A stretch of DNA of 64,000 nucleotides, from positions 50,249 through 114,248 of the forward strand of contig NZ_JADEXR010000002.1 of NCBI RefSeq assembly GCF_015206995.1. Reading direction: 5' to 3'. Source of the stretch: an aff. Roholtiella sp. LEGE 12411. GTDB lineage: Bacteria; Cyanobacteriota; Cyanobacteriia; Cyanobacteriales; Nostocaceae. A program made the position numbers and the translations under genes. The notes under the pieces are model-generated. The model saw only the letters and a program-made list of their open reading frames with translations, did no database searches and was not told the DNA's origin. Shown here in pieces: positions 8,726-17,867 of the stretch (positions are counted from its first letter, which is position 1; the number at the start of each line of letters is the position of its first letter).

Positions 8726-9637
8726 CTATTTTTTGTTGTTAGCAGTCAACTTTTGGTCTGTATCTTGTATTTCTAAAAGTTCTGGAATAGTTACAAAACG
8801 GTAGCCTTGCTTTCTAAAGTTACCAATAATTTCTGGCAAAGCTTGCACGGTTCTGGAACGATTACCACCACCATCATGCATTAATACAATCCCACCAGGT
8901 TTTGAATCTTTGATTACGTTATTGATCAAGTGTGGTACAGTTGGCAGCTTGTAGTCTATGGAGTCAGCTGACCACATCACTACAGTATATTTTTGGTTTT
9001 TTGCATAAGCAACTAATCCATTATGTAGAATCCCACCGGGAGGTCGGAACAGAGTTGTTTTAACACCTGTAATTTGATAAATTAGGTCTGTCGTCCGGTC
9101 AATTTCAAAAGCTGCTGCTTGTGGATTAAAGAAATGATACCAGTGATGCCAAGTATGGTTAGCAATGACGTGACCCTCAGTTACAATTCGCTTCCCTAAT
9201 TCTGGATAATTTTTCAGGTTCTGCCCAACAACAAAAAATGTCCCTTTAATATTATTTGCTTGGAGAATATCTAATACTTGGTCTGTGGTCTGAGGCCAAG
9301 GGCCGTCATCAAAGGTGAGGGCAATTACTTTTTGACCATGAGTGAGTTTTGCAGACTTAATTATTACTCCTTGAAAGCTCGATGGTACAGAGTATGAAAG
9401 TCCCTTTGCTTGCGCCTGTTGCTGCCAACTTGTGAGCATGGCTGCTTTTAATCCCTCAATGCGCTGCTGAGTACCTATTTTTGCTGCTATATCGGTTACA
9501 TATATATTCTGTCTATTCTGAGCCTCAGAGGAAGTTGGTTTTACAAGCATCATGAAACCAAGGCTCAAAGTTCCGCATAAGGCAAGCAATGCAATTAATA
9601 TTCCTTCCGGCCAAAGAAACGACTTATTGTTTTCCAC
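8726..9637 (-). CDS. Polysaccharide deacetylase (NodB/CE4 family)
   Basis: 303 residues with an N-terminal membrane anchor or signal (about residues 11-32, GILIALLALCGTLSLGFMML). The NodB domain spans about residues 100-285 and shows all five CE4 motifs: TFDDGP, NHTWHH (metal-binding His), RPPGG, a WSADSIDY-type stretch, and LMHDGGG. These enzymes remove N-acetyl groups from peptidoglycan or exopolysaccharide sugars outside the membrane, using a divalent metal. It is a single gene, read away from the large spacer that precedes the glycosyltransferase block; a role in cell-wall or sheath modification is inferred. Confidence 0.93.
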   Translation of the reverse strand: MENNKSFLWPEGILIALLALCGTLSLGFMMLVKPTSSEAQNRQNIYVTDIAAKIGTQQRIEGLKAAMLTSWQQQAQAKGLSYSVPSSFQGVIIKSAKLTHGQKVIALTFDDGPWPQTTDQVLDILQANNIKGTFFVVGQNLKNYPELGKRIVTEGHVIANHTWHHWYHFFNPQAAAFEIDRTTDLIYQITGVKTTLFRPPGGILHNGLVAYAKNQKYTVVMWSADSIDYKLPTVPHLINNVIKDSKPGGIVLMHDGGGNRSRTVQALPEIIGNFRKQGYRFVTIPELLEIQDTDQKLTANNKK

Positions 9638-10865
9638 TTCATAGCTCCTTCAAGGGTCAAACCATCGATTACGATTCCGACGGTACGTTATGGGACATTT
9701 TTTCTAGATACTCAGATACGCAGTTACTATCTAATAATTATGAAAAATAGAGTATGGATTAACAGGAATTAAAAAATCGGAAAGCAAAACTATACAAGTT
9801 TAATCGAAGCCTGAATTATTTGGCTTTGGACGTACGCTGACCATATAATAATTGGTACTATTTAGGTTCAACTACCGCCCATAAGAGGTAAGGTTTGCAC
9901 TTGCACACTTCCACCTAGGTTAAGGAATGAGCGTAATTGAATGATTCCTAATCTCAACAAACTATGTTACTAAGAGTCAATTTATAACTCTTGTCTTTCA
10001 TCTAACTCGCTAATTGCTTGTAGACAGGCTATCCGGAAGCAAGTAGCGTTCCGGTTTGGTGCCTTAGCAAATGAGGTAAGCTAGTGAATTATTTGATTAA
10101 TATATATAATTAATCACAAGGAGCGGAGTAACTACCTAGAAAGAATCTAAGGAAACTAACAGTTTATTCTTGCTAATGTATATTCTACTGCCTACGACTA
10201 TTGCTTCCTTTTTAAGAAAAAGTTAAATTTTCAACCTGCTGAATGTTGCCTTTTGCCTTCTAGGAAACACATAGACGCAAATCAACTTAATATAGTTTCT
10301 CATTGCCAAGGGGCAGTTATTCGTTAATTTAGATACTTCTGACTCATTCACTAAAAATAATTTTATCAGCAGTTCGTTTGATTTTTGATGCTGAGATATC
10401 AGCCTAAATTACTTCAAACTTTTTGTATACTACTATTTACCTCAAGCTCAGGAGGTCAATACATTATTAATAGTACAATTAAATATATAATGTTACCGTA
10501 TTTATACGGTAGTTGACAGCATTTTTACGAGAAAAATGTTAAAACTACATTAGCTATTTTATATAGCTATTACAGCATCAAATATATCATAGAAATTTCA
10601 GGTTTTTTAATGATTATCCTAAATAAGGCTGGAATTTATGTGTTTAAAAATACATCTAATTTGAGTCAAATTTTATGTAAAGTTACTTAACAAAACCTCA
10701 TAAATCAGACTGGAGGTGAATCGAACTAAATCATCAGGTGTTGTCTGACAAGAAGCCACCCTTTGGAAGTTAAGGCATTTACATACTTGCTAGAATATTA
10801 GCTAGACAAAACAGTATACTTGAGAGCGCTAGATCAAGAATAATGCTCCAACACAAATATCAAGC
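9638..10865. other. 1.2-kb spacer without a recognisable gene
   Basis: AT-rich sequence with stops in all frames. I see only short inverted repeats, such as CCGGAA/TTCCGG near 10034-10055, and no protein-like frame, tRNA or known riboswitch. It separates the upstream end of the deacetylase gene from the 3' end of the GT2 gene, so it holds the deacetylase promoter and perhaps an untranslated RNA. Confidence 0.5.
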
Positions 10866-11828
10866 TTATTGATCTGGCATTTCCGATGTTTTAGTAAATC
10901 CCCCAGTTTCCTTCAAAGTATAGATAGGACGACCTTTTACTTCTTCATAAATACGTCCAATGTACTCGCCTAAAATACCAATACAAAGTAATTGAACAGA
11001 TCCTAAAAACAACATAGCAATTGTAATTAAAGTGAAGCCGATTAATGGAGATACAGGATCAAATAAACGCCAATACAATACTAGCAATATCATAAAGATG
11101 GCTACACCAGCTGACAGCAATCCTATATAAGTTGCTAGCCTTAAGGGAACAGTTGAAAATGAGATAACTCCGTCAACTGCTAAAGCCCAAGACTTACCAA
11201 AGGTATACTTGACTCTACCAGCAAAACGAGGGTTTCGCTCAAAATGTATGGCTGTTTGACGGAACCCTATCCAAGCTCGTAAGCCGCGAATGTAGCGGTT
11301 GCGCTCAGGCATTGCATTGAGAATATCTACTACTTGCCGATCCATCAAGCAGAAGTCTCCTGTATCAGCAGGTATCTCTACATTAGCTAACCGCTGGAGA
11401 ATGCGATAAAAGGCATAGGCAGTGAAGCGTTTTAGCCAGCTTTCCTTTTTGCGAGATAAACGCTGGGCATAAACTACTTGGTAGCCTTGTTGCCATTTTT
11501 CAATCATCTTTAAAATTAGTTCTGGAGGATCTTGGAGATCGGCATCCATGACGATGATACTTTTGCCTTGAACAAAGTTTAAACCAGCTGTGACTGCGAT
11601 TTGATGGCCAAAATTCCGAGCAAAACTTAGATAACGTACACGACGATCGCAATGGTGGAGTTCGCGAATCATACTTAAAGAGCGATCGCGACTACCATCA
11701 TCAATCAAAATCAATTCTACTTCACCATCTAACTGTGCTGTGACATTAATTAGACGCCGATACATTTCAGTAATATTTTCTTCTTCGTTATAAATTGGGA
11801 TTACTAGAGAGTAGATTGGCTTAGTCAC
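10866..11828 (-). CDS. GT2 glycosyltransferase, polyprenyl-phosphate sugar synthase type
   Basis: 320 residues from a GTG start directly after a stop. The GT-A domain shows [25 protein letters not shown] and [13 protein letters not shown] (the DxD-type site), then the DPM1/GtrB-type [10 protein letters not shown]. Two C-terminal transmembrane helices (about 232-257 and 268-292) are followed by [15 protein letters not shown], typical of bactoprenol-phosphate glucosyl/mannosyl transferases (GtrB, ArnC, YfdH type). Such enzymes move a sugar from a nucleotide donor to undecaprenyl phosphate at the inner face of the membrane. The divergent neighbour is an ArnT-like GT39, which uses exactly such donors; a donor-acceptor partnership is inferred. 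Confidence 0.92.
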   Translation of the reverse strand: MTKPIYSLVIPIYNEEENITEMYRRLINVTAQLDGEVELILIDDGSRDRSLSMIRELHHCDRRVRYLSFARNFGHQIAVTAGLNFVQGKSIIVMDADLQDPPELILKMIEKWQQGYQVVYAQRLSRKKESWLKRFTAYAFYRILQRLANVEIPADTGDFCLMDRQVVDILNAMPERNRYIRGLRAWIGFRQTAIHFERNPRFAGRVKYTFGKSWALAVDGVISFSTVPLRLATYIGLLSAGVAIFMILLVLYWRLFDPVSPLIGFTLITIAMLFLGSVQLLCIGILGEYIGRIYEEVKGRPIYTLKETGGFTKTSEMPDQ

Positions 11829-11986
11829 AGTTATTATCTAATTTATATAATCTGCAATATTTACTGTAAAATCGTTCCTGTCATCTCTCATACAAGTATA
11901 AAATTCTGTGCAAATGAATAGAGAAAATTATATACAGTTATGGGAATGAATCAATTTATTATCAAAGGATTATCTAGATTTTAGAT

Positions 11987-13537
11987 ATGCGCCCATTCCG
12001 ACAAAAAGAATGGCTATTGAGCTTGCTCGTGGGATCTCTGTTTCTATGGCTAATATTCTTGGGAAACTCCCCCTTACGAGACTGGGATGAAGGTACTGTG
12101 GCACAGGTTGCTCGTGAAATTTGGCGTGCTCCAGTTGGTTCAATGCGTTGGCTTTACCCTACTTTAGGAGGCGAACCTTATCATAATAAGCCGCCCTTAA
12201 TTCACTTGCTAATTGCTTGGACTTACTCGATTGGAGGCGTAAATGAATGGACAACACGCTTACCTGGTGCAGTTTTAACTGCTTTGGGAGTGCCTTTGCT
12301 TTACTTGGTAGGGCGCTTGCTTTTTAACCAAAGTTTACCAGCTCTGTTTGCTGCTTTAGTTTACCTGACAATGTTACCCGTGGTGCGTCACGGACGACTG
12401 GCGATGTTAGATGGTACGACTATTACTTTTTTCCTACTGTCGTTGTTTTGTCTTTTAAAAGTACGTCATAACCAACGATATGCTCTAGGTATAGGATTTT
12501 GTTTTGGGCTAATTACTCTGACTAAGGGAATGATAGTTTTGCTATTAGGAGGTATTATTTATTTATTTATCATACTAAATCGACAATCAAGTTTGTTGAT
12601 AAGCCCCTATTTATGGGTGGGTATGTTGTTAGGAAATACTCCGGCGATCGCTTGGTATGCTGCCCAATGGCAACATTATGGAGCTAGTTTCTTACAAGTT
12701 AATCTTCAAGCCCAGACTTTTGCTCGCCTCGTGCAACCTGTTGAAGGTCATAGCGCACCTTCTTGGTACTATTTAATTGAGCTACTTAAATATGGTTTTC
12801 CCTGGCTGTTATTTTTACCGGGAGGTTTTTATCTAGCTTGGAAAAAGCGTCAAACTACTTGGGGTTGTCTAATTATTATCGGCACAATTATTTACTTAGG
12901 AGCCATCTCTTTAATGAGAACCAAATTGCCGTGGTATATCATGCCTGTTTATCCATTTTTAGCTTTGGCAATTGGCGCTGAACTTAATGAAGTTTGGCAA
13001 AAACGTCATTTCATAGCACCAATTTGTGCAGTATTATTGGCTGTTATAGCTATTGCTGGTTTAGGAGGAGGTGTTTACTTTGTCACTGCAAACCCTCAGC
13101 CTGTTTTAATCGTTATGAGCATAGTTTTGACAATAAGTATGGGCATTGTAGCATGGCTGATTAAACAGCGCGATCGCTATTTTATTCCAGTTTTATTTAC
13201 TGGAATGTACTTAGTTTTAGCACTGTTAATGAGTTCAGAATCTTGGATTTGGGAATTAAATGAAGCCTTCGCAGTCAAGCCAGTTGCTACATTAATTCGC
13301 AAACACGTCTCACCAGGAACAACAATTTACACCTCTTTTGCTTATAGTCGTCCTAGTTTAGATTTTTATTGTGATTGCAAAGTAATTCCCCAAACTTTGC
13401 CAAATTTACAACGAATGTGGTCAAATAAATCTTATTTACTGCTAGATAATGCAAGTTTGCAGAAAATAAATTTACTAGGTAGTAAATCTCTTGGTACTGC
13501 TGAAGATTTTACTTTGATTCTGCCAGAGATTAATTAA
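11987..13537 (+). CDS. ArnT-like GT39 family membrane glycosyltransferase
   Basis: 516 residues with about 11-12 transmembrane helices. The first periplasmic loop holds LRDWDEGTVAQVAREIW, the GT-C acidic motif, followed by YHNKPPLIHLLIA, as in ArnT and protein O-mannosyl transferases (PMT_2 domain). These enzymes transfer a sugar from a polyprenyl-phosphate donor on the outer face of the plasma membrane. The C-terminal soluble part carries conserved-looking YSRPSLDFYCD. It is divergently transcribed from the GT2 gene with a 158-nt shared promoter region. The acceptor is unknown. Confidence 0.9.
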   Translation: MRPFRQKEWLLSLLVGSLFLWLIFLGNSPLRDWDEGTVAQVAREIWRAPVGSMRWLYPTLGGEPYHNKPPLIHLLIAWTYSIGGVNEWTTRLPGAVLTALGVPLLYLVGRLLFNQSLPALFAALVYLTMLPVVRHGRLAMLDGTTITFFLLSLFCLLKVRHNQRYALGIGFCFGLITLTKGMIVLLLGGIIYLFIILNRQSSLLISPYLWVGMLLGNTPAIAWYAAQWQHYGASFLQVNLQAQTFARLVQPVEGHSAPSWYYLIELLKYGFPWLLFLPGGFYLAWKKRQTTWGCLIIIGTIIYLGAISLMRTKLPWYIMPVYPFLALAIGAELNEVWQKRHFIAPICAVLLAVIAIAGLGGGVYFVTANPQPVLIVMSIVLTISMGIVAWLIKQRDRYFIPVLFTGMYLVLALLMSSESWIWELNEAFAVKPVATLIRKHVSPGTTIYTSFAYSRPSLDFYCDCKVIPQTLPNLQRMWSNKSYLLLDNASLQKINLLGSKSLGTAEDFTLILPEIN

Positions 13538-13591
13538 AGTTTCAACATCATTACTCTTATCTATATAATTATTTATGAGATTTTATATGTT

Positions 13592-14965
13592 TTAACCAAG
13601 CCATTTATCCTGGCCATAATTAATCCATTGTTGAACTAGGGCAATAGCAGAAATAAAAATTATCCACCAGAGAGTATGGTACTTTGTTTTCCCAGGAATA
13701 CAACGATATAAATATCCTAAAGCTAGGAAAAAGAAGGGAACTGCAAATATATATCTTCCCAAGCTATGCAAGCGATCTTGGGTGAAAAATATGATAATTG
13801 AATGCGCGGTAGTAAAGTAAATAGAAAACCAAAAAATATAGTTACTAGCCAATGTTATAGCATATTTTGATATCAATAATTGGTGTAAATTATCTTGAAA
13901 ACTTCTCTTTTTTAATCTTACAAAATTAAAAGCATATACACAAATTAGTAGAGGTGGATATAAAATTAATATATTGAGCCAAAACCTATATTTAGGAAGA
14001 GATATATTTTGGGATCTAATAAGTTTAAAATAAACCAAAATAAGTGAGATAAATAAAATTATTACTGGTAAATACAAACCTAAAAGGTCAATTAGCAAAG
14101 ATTTAGGAAATAATAATAGTTCTAAATGTAAACCTATAGCTTTTCCCCAGTTTTTTTGGTCATGGAAAGGAGCAAAAAAGTCACCTCTGGTTTGTAGACA
14201 AAAACTTCCATATAGAGAATAGCCTAATAATGCTGACATCCACATAGTCATGGACATTTTCAGTTCATATCTATATTTTTTTATACTAATTAATACATTC
14301 TTCCAAGAATAGATTTTTAGCTGTAAAATTTCCAATGTAAACATTGTGAGAATTGCCGCTGTGGTCGAAAAAAATATTTGGATCAATACTGGTCTAGTTA
14401 AACCCATGAAAAATGTAATAGCGAATATCAAGCAAAGTTTGATTTTTTCATTAAGTTTTACTTGTGGTAAGCAAACCCAAATAAGAAAGGTGCTAAGTGT
14501 GGCAAATAAGCTTTCTGTATAACCTATAACCCGGAATATTGCCATAGGGTTCAGAGTATAAGCTAAAACTAACCAGAAAGTTAAATATAAGCGTTGTAAG
14601 CCTATTTTTAAAACCCAAAAAAACAAAAAAGTAGAAATAAAGAATAATGTAGTAGCAACAAGTAAAAAATAGTGTGCAGCCTGCTCTATATTTTGTGGAT
14701 GAAATATATTACGAATAATAAAGGGCCAAAGAGCATAAAATGCCTGACAACTTGGATTTATAGCCATCTCAGCATAAGCTTGTATATCCCAGTAATAACT
14801 TTTATGGGGTAGTTGTGGGGGAATTTCTCGAACTAATTGAGATGACGAAAAAAACTTATTGAAAGTATCAGGATAAATTAGCATCCCTATAGCTGCACAA
14901 AGTATAAATGCACTACATACTATTAAAGGTAAAAGTAATGTAATAAGATTTTTTTGAGCTTTCAT
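13592..14965 (-). CDS. PIG-V-like integral membrane mannosyltransferase homologue, AT-rich
   Basis: 457 residues, about ten transmembrane helices. The first loop contains SYYWDIQAYAEMAINPSCQAF and then LWPFI, and later NPMAIFRVIGYTESLFA; this order matches the WDxxxY...FFPLYP...YTESLF pattern of PIG-V-like GT-C enzymes (mannosyl transfer from dolichyl or polyprenyl phosphate). The base composition is clearly richer in A+T than its neighbours, with many AAA, ATA and TTT codons, suggesting a separate origin. It is 46 nt upstream of a DUF2079 gene on the same strand. The family call is by pattern; donor and acceptor are unknown. Confidence 0.7.
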   Translation of the reverse strand: MKAQKNLITLLLPLIVCSAFILCAAIGMLIYPDTFNKFFSSSQLVREIPPQLPHKSYYWDIQAYAEMAINPSCQAFYALWPFIIRNIFHPQNIEQAAHYFLLVATTLFFISTFLFFWVLKIGLQRLYLTFWLVLAYTLNPMAIFRVIGYTESLFATLSTFLIWVCLPQVKLNEKIKLCLIFAITFFMGLTRPVLIQIFFSTTAAILTMFTLEILQLKIYSWKNVLISIKKYRYELKMSMTMWMSALLGYSLYGSFCLQTRGDFFAPFHDQKNWGKAIGLHLELLLFPKSLLIDLLGLYLPVIILFISLILVYFKLIRSQNISLPKYRFWLNILILYPPLLICVYAFNFVRLKKRSFQDNLHQLLISKYAITLASNYIFWFSIYFTTAHSIIIFFTQDRLHSLGRYIFAVPFFFLALGYLYRCIPGKTKYHTLWWIIFISAIALVQQWINYGQDKWLG

Positions 14966-15011
14966 TTATTGCAGTTATAAATAGTAATAATAAATATCCG
15001 ATCTAAAATAA

Positions 15012-16406
15012 TTAGTCTTTTACAAATAAATACACATCATCGCGTTGATATTGCAGCTTAAAATCTGACTGATTTTTTAGCTGATTTAGTAAATATATAT
15101 CAAATTCCTGATTACTTGATAGACCATGGTGACGAATATTAAGCAATATATAATTGAATATTTTTAAATTAACTATTGGAGAATTTGATTGAATTAACTT
15201 AATCAATGTTCGATGGCTTAAATGCGGAGCAATTTCATCTGTGGTGAGAACATTTCCTAAAGGTTGAACTTGGGCGATCGCTTCTCGTGTAGCTTGCCAA
15301 GTATCGAGAGATTTTAGATATCTTTCACCGAAGTAGGTAAACTTTGCTAGACTCACAAATGCCACTAAAGACCACAAAATAATTGCTCGTTTCTGTTGTA
15401 ACAATCCCCTACCTGCTGCCAGACTGGAAATTACAGATAATAATAAAAATGGCAAAATTGGTAGAGAGTATTGATGCAGCAATTCTTTTTGAGGTTGGTA
15501 GTCGGCAAAAAGGTTGATTGCTAAACAAGGAATTGTACTAATTAAAGGCGTCATTCCTTGAGGTGAGATACCCCAAATTATCGGTGCTAGCAGCAAAACT
15601 AAATATCCTAAATTATCAAATGAAAAAAGCTTTTCTAAGATAATTTCTGGTTGAGCTAGTAAATTTTGAATTATCTCTGAAAATGAGTTTCCCAGATAGC
15701 CATATCTGCCAAGATGACGTTCTACAGAGGCTGATTCTGTACCAAAAAAGGGAATGATCCCTTTAGTAGCGATCGCAAACCAAGCAAGACCACTAATAAT
15801 AGCGATCGCACCATAGACTCGCCGCTTTTCAAAAAATAGTAACCAAACACCCATCGCAGCAACTGTAAGAGACAACACAGCCTTACATCCCAACACTAGG
15901 ATAATGCTGAAACAAAACCACCAAATGTGTTTTCCTCTAGCTGCTAAAACTGCTCCCAAAAGTGCAGGTAAAACCATCACTTCTGGATGGAAATCAAACA
16001 AATTAATGTTAAAAATCAGTGGATATAGCAAGTATGTAGCAGCAATAGCGAGTGCTTGGCTTTCCTTCAATCCAGCTTGACGGGCTAGATGCCATGTCGG
16101 TAAAGCACCTAGCGCCAAAGCAGCCGCCTGTAAAGCAAACAACCAGTAAACACTAGGGTAAATTTTGTACAGTAAAGCTAAAGGATAGAAAATCCAAGCA
16201 GCATGATCACCAAGAATGTGAAAGCCTAAAAAAGAAGAAATAGGCGCTTTTCCTTGACTTATTAAATAAACTGCTTGGTCAAAAATTCCTAAGTCCCAAG
16301 CAGTTGATTGAAATAGTTCGTGCCGTAAGCTACTAGAAGCGAACAAAACTAACGCACTTATGCCAATCATCCAACCAACAGTATCAAGCTTAAGGCTTTT
16401 TTTCAT
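15012..16406 (-). CDS. DUF2079 multispan membrane protein (copy 1)
   Basis: 464 residues with about ten transmembrane helices. The first outer loop holds AWDLGIFDQAVYLISQG and FLGFHILGDHAAWI, the signature of DUF2079, a predicted GT-C-type family related to PMT proteins: the Asp in the first loop and the HxxGDH-like stretch may be catalytic. A second conserved piece is NLFDFHPEVM. It is closely related to the next gene upstream (tandem duplicates 26 nt apart), down to the C-terminal YQRDDVYLFVK. No member has, to my knowledge, an assigned reaction. A role in polyprenyl-linked sugar transfer is inferred from neighbours. Confidence 0.85.
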   Translation of the reverse strand: MKKSLKLDTVGWMIGISALVLFASSSLRHELFQSTAWDLGIFDQAVYLISQGKAPISSFLGFHILGDHAAWIFYPLALLYKIYPSVYWLFALQAAALALGALPTWHLARQAGLKESQALAIAATYLLYPLIFNINLFDFHPEVMVLPALLGAVLAARGKHIWWFCFSIILVLGCKAVLSLTVAAMGVWLLFFEKRRVYGAIAIISGLAWFAIATKGIIPFFGTESASVERHLGRYGYLGNSFSEIIQNLLAQPEIILEKLFSFDNLGYLVLLLAPIIWGISPQGMTPLISTIPCLAINLFADYQPQKELLHQYSLPILPFLLLSVISSLAAGRGLLQQKRAIILWSLVAFVSLAKFTYFGERYLKSLDTWQATREAIAQVQPLGNVLTTDEIAPHLSHRTLIKLIQSNSPIVNLKIFNYILLNIRHHGLSSNQEFDIYLLNQLKNQSDFKLQYQRDDVYLFVKD

Positions 16407-16432
16407 TCTGTGAGTAATTTTAGATAATTTGA

Positions 16433-17833
16433 TTAATTTTTCACAAATAGAAATACATCATCGCGCTGATATTTTAACTTAAATATTGATTGATTTTTTA
16501 GTTTATTTACTAAGCCCATAGCAGATTCAGAAGTATCTGACCAACCAGGATGGCGAACATTTAGAAATATATAATCAAACGTATTTAACTCATAAGCTGA
16601 TGGAAAATTAGCAAATTTACACTTAATTAATTTTCGATGGCTTAAATGCGGAGCAATGTGTTCTGTGGTAAGTACATTTCCTGATGAAGAAACTAGAGCG
16701 ATCGCTTCTCGTGTAGCTTGCCAATTATCCAGATATTTAAGATGCTGTGAGGCAAAAAAACCGAATTTAGCTAAAGCCAAAAATCCCACTAATGACCACA
16801 AAATAATTGCTTTTTGGGTTCGTAGCCATGTCTTACCTACTGCTAAATTGTCAATTACAGCTACCATCAGGAATGGTATAACTGGTAGCGAGTAATGAAA
16901 GATCAGGTTTTTTTGTGATGGGTGATTGGCGAGCATGTTGAGTACCAAACAAGGAATAGCACCAACCAAAGGTGTCAAACCTTGAAGTGAAAGCCCCCAA
17001 ATTACAGGTGCTAACAACAAAACTAAATATTCCAAGTTGGTTAATGAAAAGACTTTTCTTAAAATTAGTTCTGGTTGTGACAGCAAAATTTTAACCATTT
17101 CGGGAAATGAGTTTCCGAGATAGCTATATCGATAAAAATGACGTTCAAGTAATGCTGCCTCACTCCCAAAAAATGGGATGATCCCTTTGTTAGCAATTAA
17201 AAACCAGGCGATACCAGTAATTAAAGCGATCGCACCATATAGTCGCCGTTTTTCAAAGACAAGTAACCAAATTCCCATCGCGGCAACTGTTAGAGATAAT
17301 ACCGCTTTACAACCCAACACTATGAAAATACTTAAGCAAAACCATCCTACCTGATTTAGCCGTGCTGCTAGAACCGCCGCCAAAAGTGCTGGGATGGCGA
17401 TCGCATCTGGGTGAAAATCAAACAGATTGGCGTTATACACTACTGGATACAGCAAATAAACCGCCACCATTGCTACTGCTTGGCTTTCTTTCAACCCAGC
17501 TTGACGGGCTAGATACCATGTAGGCAGAGCACCTAACGCCAAGCTGACTGATTGCACTGCAAACAACCAGTAAACACTAGGATAAATTTTGTAGAGTAAA
17601 GCCAAGGGATACAATATCCAAGCAGCATGATCGCCAAGAATATGAAAACCCAAGAAAGAAGAAATGGGCGGTTGTCCCTGACTAATTAAGTACACTGCTT
17701 GGTCAAAAATGCCTAAGTCCCAAGCGCCTGAATTAAACAGCTCGTGTCTTAAGCCGCTGGACGCGAATAAAATTAAGGCACTTACGCCAATCATCCAACT
17801 AGCAGAACCAAGCTGAATCAGTTTTTTTCCCAT
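16433..17833 (-). CDS. DUF2079 multispan membrane protein (copy 2)
   Basis: 466 residues if started at the ATG at 17833 (MGKKLIQL), which aligns with the start of copy 1. An upstream ATG at 17893 would add 20 residues encoded by CCCCATT-type repeats and overlap the preceding gene by 26 nt, so I reject it. It has the same first-loop signature as copy 1 and the same NLFDFHPDAIAIP stretch, with about ten membrane helices. Sequence between the copies is similar along the full length, so this is a duplication followed by divergence. It follows the PIG-V-like gene by 34 nt and is probably cotranscribed with it. Confidence 0.85.
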   Translation of the reverse strand: MGKKLIQLGSASWMIGVSALILFASSGLRHELFNSGAWDLGIFDQAVYLISQGQPPISSFLGFHILGDHAAWILYPLALLYKIYPSVYWLFAVQSVSLALGALPTWYLARQAGLKESQAVAMVAVYLLYPVVYNANLFDFHPDAIAIPALLAAVLAARLNQVGWFCLSIFIVLGCKAVLSLTVAAMGIWLLVFEKRRLYGAIALITGIAWFLIANKGIIPFFGSEAALLERHFYRYSYLGNSFPEMVKILLSQPELILRKVFSLTNLEYLVLLLAPVIWGLSLQGLTPLVGAIPCLVLNMLANHPSQKNLIFHYSLPVIPFLMVAVIDNLAVGKTWLRTQKAIILWSLVGFLALAKFGFFASQHLKYLDNWQATREAIALVSSSGNVLTTEHIAPHLSHRKLIKCKFANFPSAYELNTFDYIFLNVRHPGWSDTSESAMGLVNKLKNQSIFKLKYQRDDVFLFVKN

Positions 17834-17867
17834 TCCCCATTCCCCAGTCCCCAGTACCCAATTCTGT
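17834..17867. repeat. CCCCATT/CCCCAGT-type short repeat in a gene junction
   Basis: The 34 nt between the PIG-V-like stop and the DUF2079 start consist of short repeat units (CCCCATT, CCCCAGT, ACCCAATT). The same motif family occurs at about 39700-39755 and 33204-33275. The repeat has entered a likely operon without breaking either gene. Confidence 0.6.
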
